A stretch of 64,000 bases of DNA from Clostridium sp. C8-1-8. Lineage in GTDB: Bacteria > Bacillota > Clostridia > Clostridiales > Clostridiaceae. The notes under the pieces are model-generated. The model worked only from the letters and a program-made list of their open reading frames with translations, was not told the DNA's origin and did not search any database. The position numbers and the translations under genes are program-made. The stretch lies in the NCBI RefSeq assembly GCF_009928445.1, contig NZ_JAABNO010000002.1, positions 124,001 to 188,000 of the forward strand, in the 5' to 3' direction. Below, one piece after another: positions 1-8,321 of the stretch (position 1 is its first letter; every line of letters starts with the position of its first letter).

Positions 1-2
1 TT

Positions 3-1802
3 GCAAAATCAAGAAGAAATGTGGAAGTAATATTGAAGGAAGCCCGAGATAAATTAGAGACTGAAAGCTTTTTTGGTGCGTCCCTTGCAGATAAGATATC
101 AGGATACAGGGGAGGGTATACTCCCTTAGAGCGTAAGGAAATTGAAAATAAGATGATCACTGGGGCTTTGAGTGGATTAGTTTCTACCAATGCTCTAGAA
201 CTAGGAATTGATATTGGAAAAATTGACACTACGCTTCTGGTTGGATACCCTGGAACAAGAGCTTCCTTCTGGCAGCAGACAGGAAGAGCAGGTAGAAGCG
301 GAAAAGAAAGTTCTAACTATTTAATTCTTGATAATCTGCCTTTTGATCAATATATAGGCATTAATCCAGACTGGCTCTTTGAAAGTGGTAGTGAAAATGC
401 AGTGATTGACAAGAATAACCTCCTTATAGAGCTTGCTCATATACGTGCTGCAGCTGCGGAGATACCTTTAACCTTGGATGATATATCTATTTTCCCTGAC
501 CTTGGAGAAACCATTCCGGTTCTCATAAGAGCAAAGGAACTTACTAATCAAAGTGGTAAGTTTGCATGGTGCGGCAACTCCTTTCCAGCAGGAGATTTTA
601 GTTTAAGAAACATTGATAAGTTTCGATATAAACTCATTAATCAAGCGAATAATAAAGAAATAACAGAGATGGATGAAATGCAGGCTTTTCGTGAGCTTCA
701 CAGTGGAGCTATATATATGCATGATGGTATTCAGTACCAAGTTATAAAGCTTGATTTGGAAAGTAAGACTGCCTTTGCTATTCCCTTTAACGGCAACTAC
801 TATACTATGCCTGGTGGCAATACAAGTATTAGGATCATTCAAGGAAATAGAGATATGGACTATAATAGGGTAAAAGTTGCCTTTGGTGATATAAATGTGG
901 ATGAGATAGTTTATATGTATAAAAAACTGCAATTCCATAATCATCAAAACTTAGGCTTTGAGCAGTTAGAAAAGCCACTATCAAAAGATTTTGATACGGA
1001 AAGCACTTGGATAAGAATCCCTAATAACGTAGTTAAGGTATACAGAAGGTTGCTTCAGGAAAGTGAAAATGGAATGTTTATAAGAAACAATCATTTTGAA
1101 GGATTATGTTATGCTATAAAAAACGTGGCAATGATGATTACCATGACTGAGCAGGAGGATATTGGAGTTTCAATGTCAAATAACGCCATAGAGTTAAGTG
1201 ACAATTTTGACGATGAAGTATATATGTTCATTTATGATAAGTATATAGGTGGATTAGGATATTCAGAAAAAGTATTTGATCTAACTAATGAGATTATTGA
1301 TGGTGCTATTAAGCTGGTAGGAGGCTGCAAGTGTGAAAGTGGCTGCGCTGCATGTATTGGTGATTATAAGCTAAATAAGGCTATGGTTTTATGGGGCTTA
1401 AAAAACTTATTAGAAGAAATGGAAGCACCAAAGGATATTAAGCTGGTGGAGTATGCTGAGTCAACCTTCATTAGAAAGCCCTTCAAATTTACTCAGCTAC
1501 AGGAAAAGTGGATTGAGTTTTGCGAGTATATTAAGGAAAATGGTGATTCCTTTGCAACATTTTTAAGTACGATTTCTGAGGTTGAAATAGATAATAGAAC
1601 TATTACTTTGGTGTTAAATAATCCTTTTTATAAGGAATGGGTAATGGAAGAGACAAATAAAAAGAGCATACTGAATATAATTTCCTTCAATACTGATGCT
1701 CCAGCTGGAATTAATCTAAAATTAAGACTTGAAGCTAATGATGTTGATAGAAAGAGCGTAAAAAATAAATTAGAGAGAAGATATGAAGATCTTGTGGAAT
1801 AG
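3..1802 (+). CDS. DEAD/DEAH-box helicase, C-terminal part (MrfA/YprA-like, DUF1998), truncated by window edge
   Basis: The reading frame is open to the window edge and the first codons continue a helicase motif (SRRNVEV resembles the SRK..E motif of helicase domain 2), so the true start lies upstream. What is visible is the second RecA-like domain, with STNALELGIDIG and the arginine-finger motif QQTGRAGRSG near the start. A long C-terminal region ends in a four-cysteine cluster (CKCESGCAACIG, about residue 440), typical of the DUF1998 zinc site in MrfA-type DNA-repair helicases. About 120 further residues follow the zinc site. The next helicase gene starts 10 nt after the stop, so the two probably form an operon. 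The family assignment is by motif recognition; MrfA is the closest named relative I can suggest. Confidence 0.85.
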   Translation, partial: AKSRRNVEVILKEARDKLETESFFGASLADKISGYRGGYTPLERKEIENKMITGALSGLVSTNALELGIDIGKIDTTLLVGYPGTRASFWQQTGRAGRSGKESSNYLILDNLPFDQYIGINPDWLFESGSENAVIDKNNLLIELAHIRAAAAEIPLTLDDISIFPDLGETIPVLIRAKELTNQSGKFAWCGNSFPAGDFSLRNIDKFRYKLINQANNKEITEMDEMQAFRELHSGAIYMHDGIQYQVIKLDLESKTAFAIPFNGNYYTMPGGNTSIRIIQGNRDMDYNRVKVAFGDINVDEIVYMYKKLQFHNHQNLGFEQLEKPLSKDFDTESTWIRIPNNVVKVYRRLLQESENGMFIRNNHFEGLCYAIKNVAMMITMTEQEDIGVSMSNNAIELSDNFDDEVYMFIYDKYIGGLGYSEKVFDLTNEIIDGAIKLVGGCKCESGCAACIGDYKLNKAMVLWGLKNLLEEMEAPKDIKLVEYAESTFIRKPFKFTQLQEKWIEFCEYIKENGDSFATFLSTISEVEIDNRTITLVLNNPFYKEWVMEETNKKSILNIISFNTDAPAGINLKLRLEANDVDRKSVKNKLERRYEDLVE

Positions 1803-1811
1803 GAGGATTCC

Positions 1812-3908
1812 ATGGACTATAAAAGAGAACTAGAAAGATTGAATGAATATCAAAGAGAAGCAGTACTAGACGAAAGTGAAGCCTGCATTGTAAAAGCAAA
1901 TGTGGGAAGTGGCAAGACCACAGTACTGACTTCAAAGGTTATGTATCTTCACTATGGAAAGAACGTAAGCTATAAAGACATGATTGTTCTAACCTTTACT
2001 AATAAGGCCGCTAATGAGATAAAGGAGAGATTAGTAGCTCTTGATAGCAGTATTGAGATAGAACAGTTAGAAGGTTTTGGAACCTTTCATAGTGTTGCAC
2101 TTTATTTGTTAAAAAATTCGCTACCTGTTGATAAATTAGGCTATACTAAAGAATTTATGGTTATAGAACCAGAAGAAGAGTTAGATATTGCCTTGGAAAT
2201 AATACAGGAAGAAAAGCTTACAATTAAGTACAAGAATCGTTTAAAAAAGAGGCTTGAGCAAGCTTCTTCTTTGGAGAAGGAAGAGGAAAAGGTTTCAAAA
2301 TATAATGATGATATATTTAAACTAGTGGATTTAATAAAAGAAGAAAAAATTAAGCAAAACAAAATGACCTTTGAGGATATACTAAGAAACGTAAATATTC
2401 TGCTGGAGCATAGTGAGGCTGCACCTAAGTGGATAATAATAGACGAAGTTCAGGATAGTGATAAATTACAGCTTGATTTTATTGATAAGCTGAAAGGTTC
2501 TAACACTAAATTATTTGCAGTAGGTGATCCAAATCAGGTTATCTACAGCTGGCGTGGAAGTACTCTCAATGTATTTTATACACTAAAGCATAAATATATG
2601 GCAAAAGAATTAACCCTTCCAATCAATTATAGATCAAGTACTTCTATTTTAGAGGCTGCTAGATGTTTCTTGCTAGATGGAAGTGAGCTGAAAGGCATGA
2701 GAGATTCAGGAAATAAAATTATAGTTAAGAATCATTACAATCCCTTTAATGAAGCTTGTTATTTAGTGGATAAGATCAAGGAATTACATAATTCAGGGAT
2801 AAAGTATAGTGAAATGGCAGTTTTCTATAGATTACAGAATCAGTCACAGGTTTTTGAGGATGTATTTATAAAAAATAATATTCCTTATGAAGTATCTATG
2901 AAGAAAAATATAAGAGATATTCCAGTGCTCAACTGGATGATAAAACTACTTCGCTTTTCCATAAATCCTAAGGATTTCTCCTCTGGCTTATATGTTATTA
3001 GCAATAAGGATTATGGTGAAAGGATAAAGGAAGCAGCAGCTAGAAAGCTTTTAAAAGAGCAGATTATAGAGAAATCAGAGCTATATACCAAAATGTATAA
3101 CTTTCTTATAGCCTGTTCTTCGGTAAAAGAAGCAAAGGAGATTTATAACTATTTTGAGTTGGATAAGTATATAAGGCCAACCTCAGCTAGCTATGAGGAA
3201 GATAAAGAAGCCATTTGCACTTTCCTTGATATTATCACAGAATATGTGAAAGAAAGAGAAATGCAATTCGTTGATGGGCTTAGGGACTTTGTAAACTCTT
3301 CAGCCTTGTATGGAGTTAATATATTAAAAAAAGATATAAGTAGCGATAGTGATACTGTAAAGCTAATGACCTTACATGCTTCTAAGGGGCTAGAGTTTTC
3401 CTATGTGTTTATCACAGGGGTAAACTATGGGCTGATTCCCTTACAGACTAGAGCTATGGAGGAAGAAGAAGAGGAGATGAGGCTGTTTTTTGTGGGTATT
3501 ACTAGAGCAAAGGATTGGCTAGAACTTTCTTACTATACTAATCCTGATTATCACAGAGCTGTTCCTGGAGAAAGTAGATATATTCATATGTTGCCGGAGC
3601 AGTTACTACAGAGTGATAACAATAAAGGTGAAGGTATAAGCTTACAGGAGCTTAAAAAGCAAATTATAGAGGCTAGAAATAAAGAGGATAAAGAAGAAGT
3701 AGCGGTGGAAGCAATAGATGAAAAGGTTGAGAATACTGAGTCAGAAGCCAAGGTAGCTATAAGGAAAGTAAAACACAAAAAATACGGAATAGGAAAAGTT
3801 ATTAATGAAGATGATATGATGCTTGCGGTTGAATTCGAAAACTACGGAGTAAAAGAATTTGTGAAGGCTTTTAGTGAACTGGAGTTTTTAGAATTTTCTG
3901 CATTATAA
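1812..3908 (+). CDS. UvrD/REP-type (PcrA-like) superfamily 1 ATP-dependent DNA helicase
   Basis: A 698-residue SF1A helicase expected to unwind DNA 3' to 5' in repair or replication restart. Seen: Walker A NVGSGKT near residue 31, motif Ia LTFTNKAANEI, Walker B IIIDEVQDS around residue 205, motif III GDPNQVIYSWRG, motif IV NYRSS, motif V LMTLHASKGLEF and motif VI FFVGITRAKDWLELS. The C-terminal ~50 residues (KHKKYGIGKV...) resemble the Tudor-like tail of PcrA. It is slightly shorter than typical PcrA (about 720-750). The acidic stretch EEEEEE before motif VI is common in this family. The start is preceded by an AGGAGG-type site (ataggaggattcc) overlapping the end of the upstream helicase region. 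The family call is firm. Whether it is the housekeeping PcrA or a paralogue cannot be decided here. Confidence 0.92.
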   Translation: MDYKRELERLNEYQREAVLDESEACIVKANVGSGKTTVLTSKVMYLHYGKNVSYKDMIVLTFTNKAANEIKERLVALDSSIEIEQLEGFGTFHSVALYLLKNSLPVDKLGYTKEFMVIEPEEELDIALEIIQEEKLTIKYKNRLKKRLEQASSLEKEEEKVSKYNDDIFKLVDLIKEEKIKQNKMTFEDILRNVNILLEHSEAAPKWIIIDEVQDSDKLQLDFIDKLKGSNTKLFAVGDPNQVIYSWRGSTLNVFYTLKHKYMAKELTLPINYRSSTSILEAARCFLLDGSELKGMRDSGNKIIVKNHYNPFNEACYLVDKIKELHNSGIKYSEMAVFYRLQNQSQVFEDVFIKNNIPYEVSMKKNIRDIPVLNWMIKLLRFSINPKDFSSGLYVISNKDYGERIKEAAARKLLKEQIIEKSELYTKMYNFLIACSSVKEAKEIYNYFELDKYIRPTSASYEEDKEAICTFLDIITEYVKEREMQFVDGLRDFVNSSALYGVNILKKDISSDSDTVKLMTLHASKGLEFSYVFITGVNYGLIPLQTRAMEEEEEEMRLFFVGITRAKDWLELSYYTNPDYHRAVPGESRYIHMLPEQLLQSDNNKGEGISLQELKKQIIEARNKEDKEEVAVEAIDEKVENTESEAKVAIRKVKHKKYGIGKVINEDDMMLAVEFENYGVKEFVKAFSELEFLEFSAL

Positions 3909-3971
3909 GTATTTATTTTTATCTATTTACTACGATAATTAATCATAAGGTCCAAGGAAGGAGTTTTATGT

Positions 3972-4232
3972 ATGGAGGTTGAAAAAAAGGTAGAAAGGAT
4001 TACTGCAGTACCGAAGGTCCGTATAGTACAGAAAGATTATAGGTTTAGAAATCTTCTACTTAAAAAGAAGAAACAGTGGCGTAACAAGGATGGTAAAGTC
4101 GCTGAAGAAAAAGCTACTGAAGATAAGGTGGATGATGACTATATGGAGAATAAAAGTTATGTTGAGGAAGTAAAGAATGCCTTAATGTACGGAGACATAG
4201 GTCATGGTGTTTTACTGGATAAAAAGGTCTAG
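3972..4232 (+). CDS. Small hypothetical protein, charged (86 aa)
   Basis: I do not recognise this protein. It is lysine/arginine and glutamate rich, with no signal peptide or membrane segment. The N-terminal half is strongly basic (RFRNLLLKKKKQWRNK), the middle is acidic, and it ends in a short hydrophobic tail (GDIGHGVLLDKKV). A good ribosome binding site (aaggaaggag) lies about 10 nt upstream. An earlier ATG at 3968 stops after four codons, so 3972 is the better start. It lies 63 nt after the helicase and before a terminator, so it may be the last gene of the helicase operon. Confidence 0.6.
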   Translation: MEVEKKVERITAVPKVRIVQKDYRFRNLLLKKKKQWRNKDGKVAEEKATEDKVDDDYMENKSYVEEVKNALMYGDIGHGVLLDKKV

Positions 4233-4323
4233 TAATAAGAACATTATTAGAATAGTTTTTAAAAGATTGGCGCTGTTAAAGTACTGTGTTGAAATTAAAC
4301 ATAGTCAAAAGATTATATAACAA

Positions 4324-4363
4324 GAGGCTAGTTTCCTAAATAAAGAGAAGCTAGCTTTTTTGT
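4324..4363 (+). terminator. Rho-independent terminator after the helicase operon
   Basis: A ggctagtttc / gaagctagct stem with an A-rich loop is followed by a run of six T. It would end transcription from the helicase/small-protein operon, about 90 nt downstream of the small gene. Confidence 0.75.
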
Positions 4364-4433
4364 GATATTCATCAATATAATAGGTTACACCTGCTGTTAT
4401 AATAGTTTGCCAATTAGCAATACAACTTTACCA

Positions 4434-5330
4434 CTAGCCTTGGCTATTACGATAGTGCTTAGGCGAGCAGCCAATGGTCTGGGTAAATAATCTGTTGTAA
4501 TAGCTTATACTATTAAAACCAGTCAGATTAGCGATTTCACTGATTTTCTTATCTGTGCCTAGAAGCATATGACAGCTTTGAAGGATGCGATAGCGCATTA
4601 TGTATTGAATTGGAGTGACCTTCATAGTCTTTTTGAACATACGACAGAACTGTCCTTCGCTCATAGGAATAAAACCTGCAAGTTCTGCTAAGGTGATTTC
4701 ATAGGCATAGTTATCCTGTATATGCTGTATTACTGGTTTTAAACGTTCTAAGTTTAGTAAGTCTGCGTCTTTAAAATCACTTTTGATATTACAGTTCTTG
4801 TAGTACAGATCCCAAATTATAAATAAGTGGCTTTTTATTTCTAGCTCGTGTAACTCAAGCTCATACTCCTCATACTTATTGATATCTATAAGAAGTTTCA
4901 TTACTTTAGCTTGCCAAGAATCTGGATTAGTATCTGAGTCTGCTTTTCTTATAACTTCATATGGTTCAAGGCTGCCATTTAATATAGGAAGAATATATTT
5001 TTTGCAGAAACGTGAGTTTAAGTTTTCATGAAAGAGCTGATAAGAAAAGTCAAGAGCAAAAAAGCTACAGCTTTCATTTGAGGCGGCTTTGGCAGAATGA
5101 TAGTAATTAGAATTTATAAAAACATAGTCTCCAGGATGTAGAAGATATTCATGCTGCTCTATTGTAAATAAAATACTTCCTCCTGTTACGAAAAGTATTT
5201 CAAACTCTTTGTGCCAATGAAGATAGAAAAGCATATCTGTGCCCTCAGGGTAAGTAAGCTTATGGAGAGCTATTGGCAGCTCCGCAGTCCCATGAAGTAT
5301 TTTTTCCTCAAAATTACGGTGTTCTCTCAT
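4434..5330 (-). CDS. AraC-family transcriptional regulator (cupin sensor + AraC HTH)
   Basis: A 298-residue regulator. Residues about 25-90 form a cupin-type sugar-sensing domain (HWHKEFEILFV, HPGDYVFIN). The C-terminal ~100 residues hold two helix-turn-helix motifs of the AraC/XylS family (ITLAELAGFIPMSEGQFCRMFK and ISEIANLTGFNSISYYNRLF). It is transcribed divergently from the GH31/GH3 glycosidase genes, so it is the likely local activator for xyloside or glucoside use (inference from context). The start has a strong site (tagggggatttttt). The effector cannot be deduced from sequence. Confidence 0.9.
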   Translation of the reverse strand: MREHRNFEEKILHGTAELPIALHKLTYPEGTDMLFYLHWHKEFEILFVTGGSILFTIEQHEYLLHPGDYVFINSNYYHSAKAASNESCSFFALDFSYQLFHENLNSRFCKKYILPILNGSLEPYEVIRKADSDTNPDSWQAKVMKLLIDINKYEEYELELHELEIKSHLFIIWDLYYKNCNIKSDFKDADLLNLERLKPVIQHIQDNYAYEITLAELAGFIPMSEGQFCRMFKKTMKVTPIQYIMRYRILQSCHMLLGTDKKISEIANLTGFNSISYYNRLFTQTIGCSPKHYRNSQG

Positions 5331-5514
5331 AAAAAATCCCCCTAGATCACAGAAAATTTACATAACATCAAAATAGTGCAAAAAATAAGCATTATAGTTA
5401 AAGAATTCATATCTAAACATCAATATAATAACATATAGAAGGGTGATAGTAAATGTATTAGATGTAATTCTATACTGTAATTCTCAGCAATATAAAATAG
5501 GTTTCTAATAAAGT

Positions 5515-5609
5515 GGCTTTGCTAAAGTAACGTGTGTGAAATTAATCGCTCGCTCATATAGCAGCTCCTTCATTGCCACTTAATTTCAACAATATTATTA
5601 AACATAGCC
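5515..5609. repeat. MITE-like element with ~30-bp imperfect terminal inverted repeats
   Basis: The left end (5515-5545, begins ggctttgctaaagtaac) and right end (5580-5609, ends attaaacatagcc) are imperfect inverted repeats matching at about two thirds of positions. They enclose about 35 bp of unrelated sequence. A shorter related sequence at 4269-4306, on the other side of the AraC gene, looks like the two ends joined. This resembles an insertion-sequence-derived remnant; I cannot name the IS family. Confidence 0.4.
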
Positions 5610-5648
5610 AATAATTTAAGTTTAAAGAAATAAAAAATAATAGGGTAT

Positions 5649-5671
5649 TATTGTTTCTTCATGAAACAATA
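5649..5671. promoter_or_regulatory. Inverted repeat immediately upstream of the GH31 ribosome binding site
   Basis: TATTGTTTC-ttcat-GAAACAATA is a perfect 9-bp inverted repeat ending one base before the gaaagggg ribosome binding site of the GH31 gene. It could be an operator or a 5'-UTR hairpin affecting translation. There is no T tract, so it is unlikely to be a terminator. Confidence 0.45.
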
Positions 5672-5684
5672 GAAAGGGGTTAAA

Positions 5685-8027
5685 ATGAAAGTAGCAGACG
5701 GCTTTTGGTTAAGTAAAAGAGGATATGAAGTAAACTATGCATCACAGCCTTATGAAATTGAAACAACAAAAAACTCAATAAAGGTTTTGGCAACACCATA
5801 TGTTATACAGAATCGTGGAATGACATTAAGTGGTCCGAACTTAGAGATAACGTATTCATCAACTTCTGAGAATATTATAAAAGTAAATATTACTCACTTT
5901 AGAGGTAGTCTTGATAATGTTCCTTATTTCGAATTAAATGAAGATACAGGATACACACCTACTATTAATGAAGCAGAAGATTATGTTGAGTTAATTTCAG
6001 GTGATACAAAGGTTGTTATTAAAAAAGGAACTGATTGGAACGTTCAGTTTTATTATAAAGATAGGCATCTTACAGGGGGAGCATGGCGTGCCACTTCCTA
6101 TATAAAAGAAAGTCAATTTTCAGCTAATGCGAGAATGGCAGCACAGGAGGATGATCAATTCTTCAACTATCCACAGGACCCAAATACATCATATATAAGA
6201 GAACAGTTAAAGACAGATATTGGGGAATGTATATATGGCTTCGGAGAGAAATTCACTCCATTTGTTAAGAATGGACAAAACGTTGAGATATGGAATAACG
6301 ATGGTGGTACTTGTTCAGATCAAAGTTATAAAAATATACCATTCTATGTTTCTTCTAAGAGCTATGGAGTACTTGTAAACAGTACAGATAAGGTGTCCTT
6401 TGAAGTTATGTCAGATACAGTATCAAAAGTATCTTTTGCAGTACCTGGTGAAGAATTAGAGTATTTTGTAATTGGAGGGGAAGACCTAGAAGAGGTTATA
6501 AAGAATTATACAACCTTAACTGGGAAGCCAGCACTTCCACCAGCTTATTCTTTTGGGTTGTGGTTATCTACTTCCTTTACAACTAAATATGATGAGGAAA
6601 CAGTTAATTCCTTCATTGATGGAATGGCTGAAAGAGATATTCCATTACAGGTGTTCCATTTTGATTGCTTCTGGATGAAGGAATATGAATGGTGTAACTT
6701 TGAATGGGACAAGAGACAATTTCCAGATCCTAAAGGTATGCTAAAGAGACTTCATGACAAGGGCTTAGAGATATGTGTATGGATAAATTCATATATAGGT
6801 CAGAGATCCAGGTTATTTGATATAGGTAAAGAAAAAGGATACTTCATAAAGAACTCCGATGGCAGTGTGTTCCAAACTGACTTCTGGCAGCCAGGAATGG
6901 CTATTGTTGATTTTACAAATCCAGAAGCTTGCCAGTGGTATAAGGAGCTTTTGAAGGAATTATTCAAGATGGGTGTTAACAATATAAAGACTGATTTTGG
7001 TGAAAGAATTCCAACAAAGTGTGTATATCATAATGGTATGGATCCAATAAAGATGCACAATTATTATACTTATCTCTATAACAAATGTGTATTTGAAGCT
7101 TTAGAAGAATACTATGGTAAGGATAAGGCTTGCCTATTTGCTAGAAGTGCAACAGTAGGTGGACAAAAGTTCCCAGTACATTGGGGAGGAGACTGCTATG
7201 CAGAATACTCAGCAATGGCTGAAACTGTCCGTGGAGGTCTTTCACTTTGTTCTTCAGGTTTTGGTTTCTTCAGTCATGATATCGGAGGATTTGAAGCAAC
7301 AGCACCAGCAGATGTATATAAGAGATGGTGTGCTTTTGGTTTGATGTCAACTCATAGTCGTCTTCATGGGTCATCATCTTATAGAGTGCCATGGACTTTT
7401 GATGATGAAGCCTGTGATGTATTACGTTTCTATACAAAATTAAAAGGAAAAATGATGCCATATCTTTGGGCACAGGCAATTAAGACCCATGAAGTGGGAG
7501 TTCCAATGATGCGTTCAATGATCATAGCCTTCTCAAAGGATACTGCATGTAAGTATCTTGATCAACAATATATGTTAGGAGATAACCTTCTAATAGTTCC
7601 AGTAATGAATGAAGAAGGTTTAGCTGAATTCTATGTACCACAAGGAACTTGGTATGATGTAGTTACAAAGGATACTTATGAAGGAGGCAGATACTATCAA
7701 AGAAATTGTGATTACTATGAAATGCCTATCCTTGCAAGGCCAAATTCAATTGTGACCTACGGTGAGTTTGCAAACAATAATGTAGTTTATGATTATCTGC
7801 AAAATGCAGAAGTAACTATTTATGGATTAGAAGATGGCAAATCAGCTACAGCTTCTATTTACGATAGTATGGCAAATAAGCTTACTGATATAACTGCTAC
7901 AAGAAGTGGTAAGGTAATAAAGGTTTCTTATGCTGCAGTTGATAAAAACTTTAAGGTAGTTGTTGCAGGAGCTGATATAACGGTTGAAGCAGCAGCAGGA
8001 AGCACCAGTGTAGAAATTAATTTATAA
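5685..8027 (+). CDS. GH31 alpha-xylosidase, YicI type
   Basis: A 780-residue cytosolic glycoside hydrolase (no signal peptide), near the 772-residue length of E. coli YicI. It is expected to remove alpha-1,6-xylose from xyloglucan oligosaccharides or isoprimeverose. Seen: FHFDCFWMKEYEWCNFEWD, a substrate-site segment characteristic of YicI; the catalytic nucleophile Asp437 in KTDFGERIP; and the acid/base Asp503 in HWGGDC. An N-terminal beta-sandwich precedes the (beta/alpha)8 barrel and a C-terminal beta domain follows. The next gene is a GH3 glycosidase on the same strand 294 nt downstream, consistent with stepwise xyloglucan oligosaccharide breakdown. It is probably regulated by the divergent AraC protein. 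Confidence 0.93.
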   Translation: MKVADGFWLSKRGYEVNYASQPYEIETTKNSIKVLATPYVIQNRGMTLSGPNLEITYSSTSENIIKVNITHFRGSLDNVPYFELNEDTGYTPTINEAEDYVELISGDTKVVIKKGTDWNVQFYYKDRHLTGGAWRATSYIKESQFSANARMAAQEDDQFFNYPQDPNTSYIREQLKTDIGECIYGFGEKFTPFVKNGQNVEIWNNDGGTCSDQSYKNIPFYVSSKSYGVLVNSTDKVSFEVMSDTVSKVSFAVPGEELEYFVIGGEDLEEVIKNYTTLTGKPALPPAYSFGLWLSTSFTTKYDEETVNSFIDGMAERDIPLQVFHFDCFWMKEYEWCNFEWDKRQFPDPKGMLKRLHDKGLEICVWINSYIGQRSRLFDIGKEKGYFIKNSDGSVFQTDFWQPGMAIVDFTNPEACQWYKELLKELFKMGVNNIKTDFGERIPTKCVYHNGMDPIKMHNYYTYLYNKCVFEALEEYYGKDKACLFARSATVGGQKFPVHWGGDCYAEYSAMAETVRGGLSLCSSGFGFFSHDIGGFEATAPADVYKRWCAFGLMSTHSRLHGSSSYRVPWTFDDEACDVLRFYTKLKGKMMPYLWAQAIKTHEVGVPMMRSMIIAFSKDTACKYLDQQYMLGDNLLIVPVMNEEGLAEFYVPQGTWYDVVTKDTYEGGRYYQRNCDYYEMPILARPNSIVTYGEFANNNVVYDYLQNAEVTIYGLEDGKSATASIYDSMANKLTDITATRSGKVIKVSYAAVDKNFKVVVAGADITVEAAAGSTSVEINL

Positions 8028-8085
8028 AAGATTATAGAATTAATAAATTGTGGAGCTATAGAGTTTCCATATAGTAACTCTTTAA

Positions 8086-8180
8086 AGGCGTGCCAATTCG
8101 ATCCAAAACTTATTTTTAAAGCCACTCTAGTTCTGAGAGAATAATTTGAAAATATAGTTTTATTAAGGAGTGGTACATCT
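8086..8180. repeat. Hairpin repeat family, copy A (~95 bp)
   Basis: First of two tandem related units between the GH31 and GH3 genes. It aligns along its length with copy B (8183-8279) and copy C (63849-63946). Its right end tggtacatct forms an imperfect inverted repeat with its left end, and also a short hairpin with the start of copy B. The middle contains self-complementary blocks (aactatattttc-like on both arms). Confidence 0.6.
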
Positions 8181-8182
8181 AA

Positions 8183-8279
8183 AGATGTATCACTTTAATC
8201 CGAAAACTATTTTCAAAGCTCCTCTGGGTTATGAGAGGAGAATTTGAGAATATAGATTTCAATATGAAGTGATACATCT
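8183..8279. repeat. Hairpin repeat family, copy B (97 bp, perfect 13-bp terminal inverted repeats)
   Basis: Begins agatgtatcactt and ends aagtgatacatct, which are perfect 13-bp inverted repeats. The inner part is also largely self-complementary (gctcctct / agaggag around a short loop), so the unit can fold into one long imperfect hairpin. No ORF. It resembles a non-autonomous MITE or a structured intergenic RNA element. It sits just upstream of the GH3 gene. Confidence 0.65.
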
Positions 8280-8321
8280 ATATAAAATGGCTCCACAATA
8301 TATATTTGGGAGGATAAATTA

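Noticed and set aside
8086-8279. CRISPR-like repeats
   Set aside because: Two ~97-bp hairpin units in direct tandem with no unique spacers and no cas genes in the window.
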